Shown: positions 28,177-41,415, numbered from the stretch's first letter. The stretch is 64,000 nucleotides of DNA from Planctomycetota bacterium (GCA_014584345.1 JACTNB010000033.1:310001-374000), one strand, 5' to 3'. The notes: a model not told the origin generated them from the sequence alone. Translations and numbers: made by a program.

Positions 28177-28337
28177 GGGGGCATTTTGTCGCAGATGCGT
28201 CAATGCGGTGTCTGTACAAAATTCTGCGTTGAATTTGCAAGACACATCCACTTCAATGAATACAATTAAAACGTGGCGATCCTTACGGTGCACTTCATTT
28301 CAACCGCATGAACTGAGTAGAAAAACAGGTACGCAAC

Positions 28338-31532
<3,195 letters not shown>

Positions 31533-31564
31533 CTTCACACACCCATTCCTGCTGGAACATTCCC

Positions 31565-32995
31565 ATGCATCAACTTGCTTCCCGCCGACAATTTTTCACG
31601 CAAGGCCGCAACCTGCTGGGTTCGGCAGCATTGGCTTCACTCCTGGGGGAAAGCCTGGCGGAGGCCGCCGGAGGCAAGGGCCTCGGTCCACAATTCACGC
31701 CTCGCGCCAAGCGCGTGATTTACCTGCACATGGTGGGTGGCCCCTCGCAGATGGACTTGTTCGATTACAAACCGGTAATGCAGGAATGGTACGACAAGGA
31801 ACTGCCCGAATCGATCCGCATGGGGCAGCGGTTGACCACGATGACCAGCGGTCAGGCCCGTTTTCCGGTGGCCCCTTCGAAGTTCCAATTCAGCCAGGCA
31901 GGTGAATGTGGCCTGTGGATGAATACGCAACTACTCCCCCACCTGGCGAAAAAGGCAGATGAAATCTGCTGGATTCGAACCATGCACACCGAGGCCATCA
32001 ACCATGAACCGGCCATTGCAGCCATGCAAACCGGTAACCAGGTGACGGGGCGGCCATGCCTCGGCTCGTGGGCGTCCTACGGGCTCGGTTCCGATAATGA
32101 AAACCTGCCCGCCTTCGTCGTGTTGATCGCCATTCCCAGCAACAGGGAACAGGAACAGGCGGTCTCTTCCCGTCTCTGGAGTGCAGGTTATCTCCCCGGT
32201 GAACATGCGGGCGTCTCCTTTCGCAGCAAGGGAGACCCGATTCTGTACATCAACAATCCCCCCGGCGTCCCCGATGCGATCCGCAAGCGTTCCATCGACG
32301 GCCTCAATCAGCTCAACGCCCTCGGTTACGCCAGCCTGCGCGATCCCGAAACGGAGACGCGCATCCGGCAATACGAAATGGCCTTTCGCATGCAAGCCAG
32401 TGTGCCTGAACTGACCGACCTCAGCCAGGAATCTCAACAGACTTTCGAATTATATGGCGAAGAAGCCCGCAAACCGGGCACGTTCGCCAATACGGTGCTG
32501 ATGGCCCGGCGACTGGCGGAACGGGGTGTACGATTTATTCAGGTGTATCACAACAACTGGGACCATCACAGCAACATCGCCAATCGCATGCCGTCCCAAT
32601 GTAAGGATGTGGATCAGCCCTGTGCCGCTCTCCTGGAAGACCTGAAACAGCGAGGCATGCTTGACGACACCCTGATCATCTGGGGTGGCGAATTCGGACG
32701 CACGATTTACACCCAGGGCAAACTCTCTCGTGAAAATTACGGCCGAGACCATCACCCGCGCTGCTTTTCCATGTGGCTGGCCGGGGGAGGCACCCGCGGC
32801 GGGCAGATCTATGGCGAAACGGACGACTTCAGTTACAACATCGTTAAAGATCCCGTTCACATCCGCGACTTTCACGCCACCATCCTGCAACTGCTGGGGT
32901 TCGACCACGAGCGATTTACGTATCGCTTTCAGGGGCTGGATCAACGCCTGACGGGCGTGCTTCCCGCGCGCGTCATTCCGGAACTACTCTCCTGA
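31565..32995 (+). CDS. DUF1501 protein of the second PSD1 module
   Basis: A 476-residue protein with a twin-arginine-like start (ASRRQFFTQGRNLLGSAAL). Family markers are VIYLHMVGGPSQMDLFDYKP, CWIRTMHTEAINHEPAI, IIWGGEFGRTIYTQ and GRDHHPRCFSMWLAGGG. It is close in sequence along its length to the protein of 26695-28176. It is the last gene of the rightward cluster and is convergent with the sulfatase, 96 bases away. Confidence 0.93.
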   Translation: MHQLASRRQFFTQGRNLLGSAALASLLGESLAEAAGGKGLGPQFTPRAKRVIYLHMVGGPSQMDLFDYKPVMQEWYDKELPESIRMGQRLTTMTSGQARFPVAPSKFQFSQAGECGLWMNTQLLPHLAKKADEICWIRTMHTEAINHEPAIAAMQTGNQVTGRPCLGSWASYGLGSDNENLPAFVVLIAIPSNREQEQAVSSRLWSAGYLPGEHAGVSFRSKGDPILYINNPPGVPDAIRKRSIDGLNQLNALGYASLRDPETETRIRQYEMAFRMQASVPELTDLSQESQQTFELYGEEARKPGTFANTVLMARRLAERGVRFIQVYHNNWDHHSNIANRMPSQCKDVDQPCAALLEDLKQRGMLDDTLIIWGGEFGRTIYTQGKLSRENYGRDHHPRCFSMWLAGGGTRGGQIYGETDDFSYNIVKDPVHIRDFHATILQLLGFDHERFTYRFQGLDQRLTGVLPARVIPELLS

Positions 32996-33091
32996 TGGCC
33001 GTACTCCGCGGAGAATGACGATTCCGCACGAGGGGCGTCGAGCGTCCGGGAACATCCGACCATCGACCACAACGAACAAGACGCTCCCCAT

Positions 33092-34756
33092 TCACTTGGC
33101 AGATTCTCGGCGTTGCTGGCGATGCTGCTGTAACTCGGACCAGCTCCATACGCCGCAACGCTCGGCCCACGCTTGCCATAAGCCCTGAAGTTCCTCCAGT
33201 TTCTCGGGATGCTTGCCCGCAAGGTTTTGTGTTTCGGTGCGATCCTCCGCCAGATTGTAGAGTTCCCATTTCTGCCGATGTGTCCGGACTCCCTTCCAGT
33301 CCCCTTGGCGAACTCCCTGATTCCCTTCATGTTCCCAGTAGAGCGCCCGACGCTCTCCGGTTTCGTTGCGGAAGACCGGGACGAGACTCCTCCCTTCTGG
33401 CGGGAGAATTTTTTCCCCCGCCCTTTCCCGGGGGTACTCCGCACCAGCCACTTCCACCAGCGTGGGCATCAGGTCGATCACATGCCCGGGCTGGTGCCGC
33501 AATTCTCCCCGAGCTTCGATCCCGGCCGGCCAATGCGCTATCAGAGGCGTGGCAATCCCTCCTTCATGCGTCGACATCTTGAATTTCCGAAATGGCGTAT
33601 CGCTGGCGTTGGCCCACTCCAACCCGACACTGGCATAGGAAAGTCCCGTGCCCAGGGCTGCCCCTGGCCGCCCCCGACTGAAGCCGCCCGGCCCACCTTC
33701 CGCCGAACAGCCATTATCCGAAAGGAACAGGATCAGCGTGTTCTCGTAAACACCAAGGTCCTGCAATTTCTTGACCAGCTTCCCCACATTCTGATCCACG
33801 CAATCCACCTGGGCCGCATAAATTTCCATGCGGCGAGCCAGATCGGCCTGCCTTTCGGGCGGTGTGTTGTCCCAGGCAGCCGCTTCGGAATCGCGTTCGC
33901 TCAAGCGTGAGTGCGCGGGCACAAGCCTCTGCTGAAGTTGCCGGGCGAACCTCTGTTCACGAATCCGGTCCCAGCCCACATTATAGCGTCCCTGGTAGCG
34001 CGCGATATCCGACGGCTTGGCCTGCAGCGGCCAGTGTGGGGCGATGTGTGCCAGGTACAGAAAAAATGGCCCCGCTTTCCGTTGTACCGTCTGCTCGACC
34101 ATCTCCAGGGCCCGATCGGTAAACGCGTCCGTCACGTAAAAATCCTCGGGTAATTCCACGAGTTCGTTATCCCGAGTGAAAAACACATTCGTTCGGACCT
34201 GTAAGGTCTCTTTGAAATACACGCCTCCCCCCGAGGGAGTTCCCCAAAAGCCGGAAAATCCTCGATCGAGCGGCCAGTGTCCGGGTTGGGAACCGACATG
34301 CCATTTTCCCGTCATCAGGGTGGCATAACCGGCAGCCTGGAACACTTCCGCCAGGGTGACGCAGTTTTCATTCAGATACCCCTGATAGCCGGGAAGCCCA
34401 TCGTTGCCGACCATATGGCCTATGCCCGCCTGATGCGAATACAGGCCTGTCAACAACGCTGCCCGGGTGGGGCAACAGCGGGACGTGTTATAGAACTGCG
34501 TAAACCGCAATCCGCCTGCCGCAAGTCGATCCAGGTGGGGAGTCTCGATCTCGCCGCCGTAACATCCAAGATCCGACCAGCCCATGTCATCCGCGAGAAC
34601 AACCACGATATTGGGCAAGGCCCCTTCTTGAGTTTCAGCTCCCTGGCTTCGATGGGCCGAACCCGCCAGTGATAGCACCAGTAACACCAGGCAAATCCGT
34701 GAGCGGTAGTCAAGCGTGACTGGCCGCGTCGCGCAGCATTCATCCACAGGCAACAT
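33092..34756 (-). CDS. arylsulfatase, formylglycine-dependent
   Basis: A 554-residue exported sulfatase hydrolysing sulfate esters. A signal segment lies at about residues 20-39. The metal-binding NIVVVLADDMGWSDLGCYGG is at 49-68, and the active-site signature CCPTRAALLTG begins at residue 94; Cys94 (C-x-P-x-R) would be oxidised to formylglycine by a separate maturase not seen here. Another conserved segment is YATLMTGKWHVG. The ATG at 34756 is favoured because GGAG lies seven bases upstream; the frame is open 37 codons further. Planctomycetes encode many sulfatases for sulfated polysaccharides, and its convergence with the PSD1/DUF1501 modules hints at shared use. Confidence 0.93.
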   Translation of the reverse strand: MLPVDECCATRPVTLDYRSRICLVLLVLSLAGSAHRSQGAETQEGALPNIVVVLADDMGWSDLGCYGGEIETPHLDRLAAGGLRFTQFYNTSRCCPTRAALLTGLYSHQAGIGHMVGNDGLPGYQGYLNENCVTLAEVFQAAGYATLMTGKWHVGSQPGHWPLDRGFSGFWGTPSGGGVYFKETLQVRTNVFFTRDNELVELPEDFYVTDAFTDRALEMVEQTVQRKAGPFFLYLAHIAPHWPLQAKPSDIARYQGRYNVGWDRIREQRFARQLQQRLVPAHSRLSERDSEAAAWDNTPPERQADLARRMEIYAAQVDCVDQNVGKLVKKLQDLGVYENTLILFLSDNGCSAEGGPGGFSRGRPGAALGTGLSYASVGLEWANASDTPFRKFKMSTHEGGIATPLIAHWPAGIEARGELRHQPGHVIDLMPTLVEVAGAEYPRERAGEKILPPEGRSLVPVFRNETGERRALYWEHEGNQGVRQGDWKGVRTHRQKWELYNLAEDRTETQNLAGKHPEKLEELQGLWQAWAERCGVWSWSELQQHRQQRRESAK

Positions 34757-35057
34757 AACCCTTCTCCGATCATTTTCCGCGTGAACAACAGAATGTAGAT
34801 ATGTTAATCCGGAGATCCGCCCAAGGGGAACGCTACGAAGCAGCAGCCTGGCGTTTTTGGGGACCACGGAGAAAACAATTCCCTGCCAGGTGCCCTGCTT
34901 GCATCCGAAACAGAACGAGCCTGTCGCACAGTCGAGCGGCGGGGTGACATACTCTCACGCCGAAGGAGGGCGAGCATGCACATTAGCCCACATTTAGTGG
35001 ACTGTGACTTGAATGTAGCGACTCAAGCGCGACCCGCTTCCTCACGGGCGTTGCTAC

Positions 35058-35300
35058 CCCACATTTCTCACACACTTACGAATGCGGTCAAAGTTGCCAC
35101 GAAAATGCCTAGAAAACTAGCCGCGCCCGTCAGGAAGCGGGCCAGCCGGGCAGTTCCTCAATCAGCACTCACTAGACACAATCTTAATCTGGTCAATGCA
35201 TTGCGACAAACAACACTCCAGTCTGGCCCGTTTCCTGACGGGCGCGGCTAGTTCATCGAAGTCAGCAAGCTGCTTTAGAGACCCGGGTGAGAAATCCGGG
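35058..35300. repeat. intergenic nested inverted-repeat element, copy 1
   Basis: The inner arms, starting CTAGCCGCGCCCGTCAGG (35117-35144) and ending GACGGGCGCGGCTAG (35224-35251), are complementary at 27 of 28 positions. Outer ends are ACATTTCTCACAC (from 35061) and GGTGAGAAATCCGGG (to 35300), also inverted. A decayed extra right half (CGACCCGCTTCCTCACGGGCG, about 35029-35049) lies just upstream, as if one copy entered another. It sits in a 940-bp gap between the sulfatase and the exporter genes. Confidence 0.8.
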
Positions 35301-35695
35301 CTAGCATAAGCCTTCCGAGCCGCATGCGGATTGCGTCTGCGACCAGGTCATGCAAGCCGTGACTTTCCCCCTGTGGAAAATATCGTGCGCGCTATCATGT
35401 CTTTGTGTGCCTAAGGCTCATTGTCCTAAACTCGAAACATGCGACAGGCAATTGCAGCAAGAAACAGAACGCATGCACACTAAACGGATTGAATTTTCCA
35501 CAATGTGCAACACACTTATTTTCTTGACTAGGGGCATAAGACTAGAATGGACGATTCCAACAGTGTCGCAACGGCACATTGACGGCAGTTGCAATAAAAC
35601 GGAATATCCATCCCCCCCTTGGGGACTGTTGCCTGCCTGTTCCCCTGCCTTCCGCGACAACCCGCATCGTCCACACATACTCTGGATACACAACC
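35301..35695. other. leader region of the exporter operon, no gene recognised
   Basis: 395 bases upstream of the chosen GTG of the ABC gene. It contains an AT-rich stretch (about 35485-35535) with TTGACT near 35524, a candidate promoter area. The open frame from a TTG at 35579 into the ABC gene is possible, but its first 39 residues look non-protein. Confidence 0.4.
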
Positions 35696-37843
35696 GTGCT
35701 CGAGCCTATCCGCACCGCAGGTCCGCGTGATGACTTGGAAGCTGTGTGTTGGCTTTTTGAACAATTTGCCATCCTCGATGAAAATCCGATCGATCGCCCC
35801 AAAATTCGTCGGGCGTGGGAAGAATCAGCCTTGGCGCATGCGGCTGATGATGATGATCGCTGGTGGAAGTGCATCGGCGATGCCAGCCATTCGCTGGGAC
35901 TGATGGCCAAGGTGATCGACTGCACGGCCGATCAAATGGCGGAAATGGTGGCCGATGGAGCTAAAATCATCACCCTGATCGATTCTCACTGGTATGGAAT
36001 CGCTGGTGCCCGGGGTGGAAAATATCTACTGCTGCAGCCGCTGACGAATCAGGACCAGGAATGGGTCTCGCTGCGCAAGCTGCGGTCCCAGTTTCAGCCT
36101 CCCCGCGAGCATCGCCAAGTCCGTTGTATCGTCATCGAACCTCACTTGACGGCTGAAGACCCGGAAGCTGCGGGGGCGCGGACCCCGTTACGGCGGCTGT
36201 GGGCCATTCTCCGGCCGGAATCGTCGGACATCTGGATAATTGTTGTGTTTTCGGTCATCACGGGCCTGTTGGCACTGGCCAGCCCCCTGGCGGTCGAGTC
36301 CCTGGTGACTACCGTCGCCTTTGGCCGCATGCTGCAACCGATTGTGATTCTCGCGTTGATCCTGTTTGGTTTTCTGGCTTTTTCCGCCGCGCTGGAGGCC
36401 TTGAAAACCTATATTGTGGAAATCATTCAGCGCAGACTGTTTGCCCGTGTTTCAGCCGATTTGGCGTTTCGACTCCCCCGCACTCAGGTAGCCACCCTGG
36501 ATCATCACGATGCGCGCGAACTGGTCAACCGCTTTTTTGACATAGTGACCATTCAAAAAGCCTCGGCCTTGCTGCTGCTGGACGGGACTTCGCTTGTCCT
36601 GGGGACACTGATCGGCATGGCAGTCCTCGCCTTTTATCATCCCTGGCTGCTGGGGTTTGACTTGATCCTGCTGGCCATGGTGGCCTTCATGATTCTGGTA
36701 CTCGGACGGGGGGCGATTCAATCCAGCATCAAGGAATCCAAGGCGAAATACCATATGGCTGCCTGGCTGGAAAACCTGGCGATTTGCCCCAATGCGTTCC
36801 GGTTGGGAGGAGCCGCGGAATTCGCGCTCGACCGAGCCGACCGGCTGACGCACGACTATCTTAAATATCGCGGCAAGCATTTCCACATTCTTATGCGGCA
36901 AGTGATCTTTGCGCTCGGGATGCAGGCATTGGCCAGCACGATCCTGCTGGGAATGGGGGGCTGGCTGGTGATTTCCGGCGAACTGACGCTGGGCCAACTG
37001 GTGGCGGCCGAACTGATTGTAACGGTAATCGTCGGCAGTTTTGCCAAGATGGGGAAATTCATGGAAAGCTTTTACGACGTGATGGCCTCCGTGGACAAAC
37101 TTGGCCACTTATTCGACTTAAAGATGGAGCGTCAGGACGGGTTGTTGCAGGGAATAGGCGACCTGCCTGCCCGCGTGGTTTATAGTCACGTCGAGCATGG
37201 CGACGCGCATCATGGCCAGTTGTTTTCCAATTTCGAACTGGAAGTTGCTGCCGGAGAACGGTTGATGCTGGTGGGAGATAGTGGTTCGGGCAAAAGCCTG
37301 CTGTTGGACTTTCTGTATGGGTTGCGGATTCCCGACGCGGGGCATGTAACCATCAATGGCCTGGAACCCGAGAACTTGCGTCCCGATGTGTTGAGACGGC
37401 AAGTCGCATTGGTGCGAGAGGCGGAAATTGTACTGGGGACCGTTGCGGAAAACGTACACCTGGAACGTCCCGATATTTCGACCATGGATGTGCAACAAGC
37501 CCTGGTCGACGTAGGATTATTCGAGCAGATTCTGCAACTTCCCCAAGGGATGGATACGGAACTGTTCGGCCAGGGAAACCCCTTGACGCCCAATCAAGTT
37601 CGCAAACTGATGCTGGCCCGTGCGATAGTGGGGCAACCGCGACTGCTGTTGATCGACGGACTGCTCGACGCCTTGCCGGACGAGGAAGCCCTGGAACTGA
37701 CCAGGATGCTCGCGAATCCCACACAACCCTGGACTCTAATCATGGTGACCGGGCGCCGGGCATTGGCTGCCCTTGGGACACATATCCATAACCTCACGGC
37801 TCAGCGCCCGAAATTGGCGGGGAGGACGTCGCATGCCCCTTGA
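35696..37843 (+). CDS. type I secretion-like ABC exporter with eroded ATPase motifs
   Basis: About 715 residues. The N-terminal 150 residues resemble a C39 peptidase-like domain without the catalytic cysteine (SHSLGLMAKVIDC, then LIDSHWYGIAGARGGKYLLL). A membrane domain follows at about 170-460 with five or six helices, then the nucleotide-binding domain. Walker A is intact (GDSGSGKS near 526), but the signature is LTPNQ in place of LSGGQ, Walker B is LLLIDG with glycine replacing the catalytic glutamate (near 650), the switch histidine is glycine (VTGRR) and the Q-loop reads VREAE. ATP may bind, but hydrolysis looks impaired. The start is uncertain: GTG 35696 is chosen, and TTG 35579 is the alternative. 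It overlaps hlyD by 11 bases. Confidence 0.85.
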   Translation: MLEPIRTAGPRDDLEAVCWLFEQFAILDENPIDRPKIRRAWEESALAHAADDDDRWWKCIGDASHSLGLMAKVIDCTADQMAEMVADGAKIITLIDSHWYGIAGARGGKYLLLQPLTNQDQEWVSLRKLRSQFQPPREHRQVRCIVIEPHLTAEDPEAAGARTPLRRLWAILRPESSDIWIIVVFSVITGLLALASPLAVESLVTTVAFGRMLQPIVILALILFGFLAFSAALEALKTYIVEIIQRRLFARVSADLAFRLPRTQVATLDHHDARELVNRFFDIVTIQKASALLLLDGTSLVLGTLIGMAVLAFYHPWLLGFDLILLAMVAFMILVLGRGAIQSSIKESKAKYHMAAWLENLAICPNAFRLGGAAEFALDRADRLTHDYLKYRGKHFHILMRQVIFALGMQALASTILLGMGGWLVISGELTLGQLVAAELIVTVIVGSFAKMGKFMESFYDVMASVDKLGHLFDLKMERQDGLLQGIGDLPARVVYSHVEHGDAHHGQLFSNFELEVAAGERLMLVGDSGSGKSLLLDFLYGLRIPDAGHVTINGLEPENLRPDVLRRQVALVREAEIVLGTVAENVHLERPDISTMDVQQALVDVGLFEQILQLPQGMDTELFGQGNPLTPNQVRKLMLARAIVGQPRLLLIDGLLDALPDEEALELTRMLANPTQPWTLIMVTGRRALAALGTHIHNLTAQRPKLAGRTSHAP

Positions 37844-39320
37844 ACACCTTGAACATCGCCCGCTGATAAACGAGGTGGAGCGTCGACGCACGATGCTGTG
37901 CCCCGTGGCTTATAATGAGTCGGTGATGCCTGCCTTGCAGTTGACCCGTTCTTCGCGCTGGGCGCGGAAGTTCGCAAACTGTCTGTTTGTCTGCCTGATT
38001 CTTGCCATCCTGCTGATGCTGTTTGCCCCTTGGCAGCAATCGATCTGGGGGACCGGCAGCATCATCGCCTACGCGCCGGACAAGCGGCAACAGATCATTG
38101 AATCCCCGATCACGGGTAAAATTGTCCGCTGGGGTGAAGGAATCGCGGAAAACATGCGGGTGAGCGAAGGAGAGTTGATCGCGGAAATTCGCGATCTCGA
38201 CGAATCCTACGCCTCCCGCCTGGAGCAGCAGCTTGACTACAGTCAGTTGGCGTCTCAGGCAGCTGTGCAACAACTGGATGCAAATCTGAAGGCACTCGAG
38301 GCTATCAAGACCATTGTCGATTCCTGCCAGGGTCAGGTGCGCGCCTACGAAGCCGTCAAGGAAGAAACCATCGCTTCGCAAAACGCCTATGTGAAAATGG
38401 CGGAAGACAAGGTCCGCGCGGAAATGCAGCAACTTTCGGAATACCAGGCCGCACTCCCTCAACTCAAGGCGGAATTCGAACGGATGAAGTTGCTGGAAGC
38501 CGAGGGCAACATTTCCCTGCAGAAATTCCAGGAGGTGGAACGCAAGTATAATGAATCGCTGGCCAAAGTCCGCAAGGCCGAGGCCTATCTGGACGCTGCC
38601 AGGTCGGAACTCGAAGGCAAGAAACGGGAACGCGTCGCGAAAATTGAAAAGGCGCAGGTGGATATCGAATATGCCAATGCCACGCTGCGCAAGGCCATCA
38701 GTGATGTCTCGAAAGCGGAAAGCGAGATTGCCAAGGCCCAGCAAGAACTGCAGAAAACCGAAAAGGATGTGTTGAGCATGCAGGTCAATGTTGCCAGGCA
38801 ACAGAATCAATTGATCACCGCGCCCTTCGATGGATATGTCGTGCGGATTAATCCCAACCTGGGAACAGCCGTGCTCAAACAGGGTGACCCGATCTGCACC
38901 ATCGTCCCCGATACAGCCGATCGCATCGCCCAAATCTGGCTGAGCGGAAACGATGCCCCCCTGGTGGAACCTGGCAGGCATGTCCGTTTGCAATTCGAAG
39001 GCTGGCCCGCGCTGCAGTTTGCCGGCTGGCCTTCCGTTGCCGTCGGAACCTTCGGGGGAGAAGTCATTTCCGTGGACGCAGTGGACGATGGAAAAGGAAA
39101 GTTCCGAGTGCTGATTCGCCCGGCCCAGGATGATCATCGCTGGCCAGAAGGCCGCTTTCTCCGCCAGGGAGTCCGCGCGAATGCCTGGGTATTGCTGGAT
39201 CAGGTTCCCTTGTGGTACGAAGTCTGGCGGCGACTGAACGCATTTCCCCCCGTGGTCAATCTCGATCCCGAAGAGGAAAAACCCAGCAAGAGCAAACCTC
39301 CCAAACTACCCAAACAGTAA
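37833..39320 (+). CDS. HlyD-family membrane fusion protein
   Basis: A 495-residue periplasmic adaptor linking an inner-membrane exporter to an outer-membrane channel. One transmembrane helix lies at about residues 50-66, then a biotinyl-lipoyl-like half-motif (QQIIESPITGKIVRWGEGI), a long alpha-helical coiled coil at about 125-310, the second lipoyl half (LITAPFDGYVVRINPNLGT) and a beta-barrel domain. The start at 37833 has GGAGG seven bases upstream and overlaps the ABC gene by 11 bases. The C-terminal tail is lysine/proline-rich. With the flanking ABC and TolC genes it forms a complete type I-like export triad. Confidence 0.93.
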   Translation: MPLEHLEHRPLINEVERRRTMLCPVAYNESVMPALQLTRSSRWARKFANCLFVCLILAILLMLFAPWQQSIWGTGSIIAYAPDKRQQIIESPITGKIVRWGEGIAENMRVSEGELIAEIRDLDESYASRLEQQLDYSQLASQAAVQQLDANLKALEAIKTIVDSCQGQVRAYEAVKEETIASQNAYVKMAEDKVRAEMQQLSEYQAALPQLKAEFERMKLLEAEGNISLQKFQEVERKYNESLAKVRKAEAYLDAARSELEGKKRERVAKIEKAQVDIEYANATLRKAISDVSKAESEIAKAQQELQKTEKDVLSMQVNVARQQNQLITAPFDGYVVRINPNLGTAVLKQGDPICTIVPDTADRIAQIWLSGNDAPLVEPGRHVRLQFEGWPALQFAGWPSVAVGTFGGEVISVDAVDDGKGKFRVLIRPAQDDHRWPEGRFLRQGVRANAWVLLDQVPLWYEVWRRLNAFPPVVNLDPEEEKPSKSKPPKLPKQ

Positions 39321-39454
39321 TTTCGCGCTTCGTTGAAAAAGGCGATTTCCAGGTTCCTTGAGCTCTCTGGCAACCCCTGAAAGGTTTCCATTCTGCTGCC
39401 AGGGGTGCCGTGCCGATGAAATAATTGCCTACTCGAGAGGCGTACCAGCCCGAC

Positions 39455-41194
39455 ATGGATGTTATTCTGCTGGAACCCAAGCTAATGCTGCGTGTTGTGA
39501 TAGTCTTGATTTCGGCCTCGGTCGTGGGGTGTGGAGGGGCTTCCCGTATGCACTCGCGCGTCGATTACCGGGATGCTGCCCGCCCCGCGCAGGCAGCTTC
39601 CGAGCCGTCACATCTCAATCGTGGCACGGTGCCTTCGCCCGACATCTCCGCTCAGGAGGGGGCCACTTCCGAGGACGACCAACCCCTCGCGGAGTTTTCA
39701 TCCCCGCTTCAGACCACCCAGGATGGCGAGGCCGTCGCGATCCTGCAGACCAGCGCGCAGGTTACGGAAGGATCCGCAAATTCCGAGGTGGCTCCCCTGC
39801 CCTTGCTGGTCCCTGCCGAAACAGATCCGGCAGCGGAGCCGACGAGCGAAACCGAATCGCAAGGTTTATCGCTGGATGAAGTCATTGGCTCCGTCTACCT
39901 CAGTTATCCCCTGCTCGAAGCCGCGTTTTATGCCAGAGACATGGTTGCCGGTCAGCAGCTTTCCGCGCAGGGAGAATTTGATCTCAAGTTCAAGGGAGCC
40001 AGTGAAAACGAAGTTCTGGGCTTCTACCAAAATTACCGCCAGAGCCTGGGAATCGTGCAGCCGACCTACAATGGAGGCGAATTTTTTGCCGGATACCGGG
40101 TCGGCAACGGCCTGTTCGAACCCTGGTACAAGGAACGACAAACCAATGAGGGGGGGGAATTCAAGGCCGGATTTTTCGTCCCCCTGGCGCGCGATCGGAA
40201 TATCGACGAGCGCCGTGCGAAAATTATGAGCACCGATTACGAAAGGCAACTGGTCGAACCGGAAATCCAGGCGCAACTGATTGGTTTCGTCCAGGAAGCC
40301 AGTTTTGCCTACTGGAACTGGGTGGCTCACGGGGAACGGTATCAGATTGCCCAACAGGCACTCTCTCTGGCCGAAAATCGTAACGACCGCATGCGCAGGC
40401 AGGTTGAAGAGGGGTTTCTCGATCCCCCCCAATTGACGGATAACCTGCGTCTGATCGCCGAGCGTCGCATGAAACTCTCCGATATCGAACGGAAGTTGAG
40501 GCAGAGCGGGGCCAAGTTGTCGCTGTTCATTCGCGACGGAAACGGGCAGCCCATCGTGCCCCGGAACGTGCAATTGCCGGGGTTTCCGGAACTAACGCCC
40601 CCCCAGGGAGAACTCCTGGAACTGGATACCCAGATGGCCCTGGAAATGCGTCCTGAAATTGCCCTGCTGAATCTTTCTCGGCGCAAACTGGATGTCGAAC
40701 TTGCCCAGGCGCGGAACGAACTCAAGCCCTCGATCGACGCCTACATGTCGACTTCACAGGACATGGGGCAGCGTGCCAGCCCGAATAACGACAAGGGTGA
40801 ATTTGAAATGGAGGCCTCGGTTTTTCTCGATGTCCCGCTTCAGCGACGAAAGGCACAAGGGAAAATTCAGAGCGTCGAGGCCAAACTGGCGCAGTTAAAC
40901 GCCAAGCGAAGAATGATCGAGGACAAAATCTCCGTCGATGTGCAACTGGCCTATGCGGGATTGATCACCGCCTACGAACAGGCCGAACAGGCTGCCAAGG
41001 CGGTCGAACTGGCGACCGAACTGGCGCGGGTCGAAAATCGAAATCTTGAATTAGGGGCATCGGACCTGCTGACCGTAACGCTTCGCGAGCAATTCGCCGT
41101 CGAAGCCGCGGAACGCGCCGTCGAGGCCAAGCTGGAATACTTCAAGGCCAAAGCCGACTATCGGGCCTCCCTGGGACAGGATCGCATTCCCTGA
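39455..41194 (+). CDS. TolC-family outer membrane efflux lipoprotein
   Basis: A 579-residue outer-membrane factor. The N-terminus is a lipoprotein signal (VVIVLISASVVGC, cysteine at about 26), so the protein is probably acylated. A Ser/Thr/Glu-rich linker of about 100 residues follows, longer than in typical TolC proteins. The channel domain has long helices (SFAYWNWVAHGERYQIAQQA and VQLAYAGLITAYEQAEQAAK). The start could be ATG 39455 or 39485; both preserve the lipobox. It is the third gene of the export triad, 134 bases after hlyD. No cargo gene with an RTX or double-glycine leader was seen nearby. Confidence 0.9.
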   Translation: MDVILLEPKLMLRVVIVLISASVVGCGGASRMHSRVDYRDAARPAQAASEPSHLNRGTVPSPDISAQEGATSEDDQPLAEFSSPLQTTQDGEAVAILQTSAQVTEGSANSEVAPLPLLVPAETDPAAEPTSETESQGLSLDEVIGSVYLSYPLLEAAFYARDMVAGQQLSAQGEFDLKFKGASENEVLGFYQNYRQSLGIVQPTYNGGEFFAGYRVGNGLFEPWYKERQTNEGGEFKAGFFVPLARDRNIDERRAKIMSTDYERQLVEPEIQAQLIGFVQEASFAYWNWVAHGERYQIAQQALSLAENRNDRMRRQVEEGFLDPPQLTDNLRLIAERRMKLSDIERKLRQSGAKLSLFIRDGNGQPIVPRNVQLPGFPELTPPQGELLELDTQMALEMRPEIALLNLSRRKLDVELAQARNELKPSIDAYMSTSQDMGQRASPNNDKGEFEMEASVFLDVPLQRRKAQGKIQSVEAKLAQLNAKRRMIEDKISVDVQLAYAGLITAYEQAEQAAKAVELATELARVENRNLELGASDLLTVTLREQFAVEAAERAVEAKLEYFKAKADYRASLGQDRIP

Positions 41195-41226
41195 CCCCCG
41201 CGGCTAATTATCCCGACGCTTGCAAA

Positions 41227-41415
41227 CTAGCCGCGCCGTCAGGAAGCGGGCCACGCTGGCGTAACATCTTGCAAAGCACTCTCCCGTCACGAAGTCAACC
41301 CGCGTTGACATCCACACGGCTCATGCTGCCATACCCTGGCCCGCTTCCTGACGGCGCGGCTAGTTCGTCGAAGTCAGCAAGCCTGATTGATTGACCCGGG
41401 TGAGAAATCCGAGTC
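41227..41415. repeat. intergenic nested inverted-repeat element, copy 2, perfect 27-bp arms
   Basis: The inner arms at 41227-41253 (starting CTAGCCGCGCCGTCAGG) and 41337-41363 are perfect reverse complements over 27 bases. Both arms lack the same cytosine/guanine present in the other copies (GCGCCG instead of GCGCCCG). The right flank TTCGTCGAAGTCAGCAAG and the outer end GGGTGAGAAATCCG are conserved; the left outer end is decayed. It starts 33 bases after the TolC stop codon. Confidence 0.85.

Noticed and set aside
34969..35300. A CRISPR array or tRNA in the repeat-rich gap
   Set aside because: The repeats are inverted and unevenly spaced rather than regular direct repeats with spacers, and no cloverleaf or CCA end was found.
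35579..35695. TTG-started N-terminal extension of the ABC exporter
   Set aside because: The 39 residues are Pro/Cys-rich and unlike the family, and there is no ribosome-binding site. Retained only as an alternative start.
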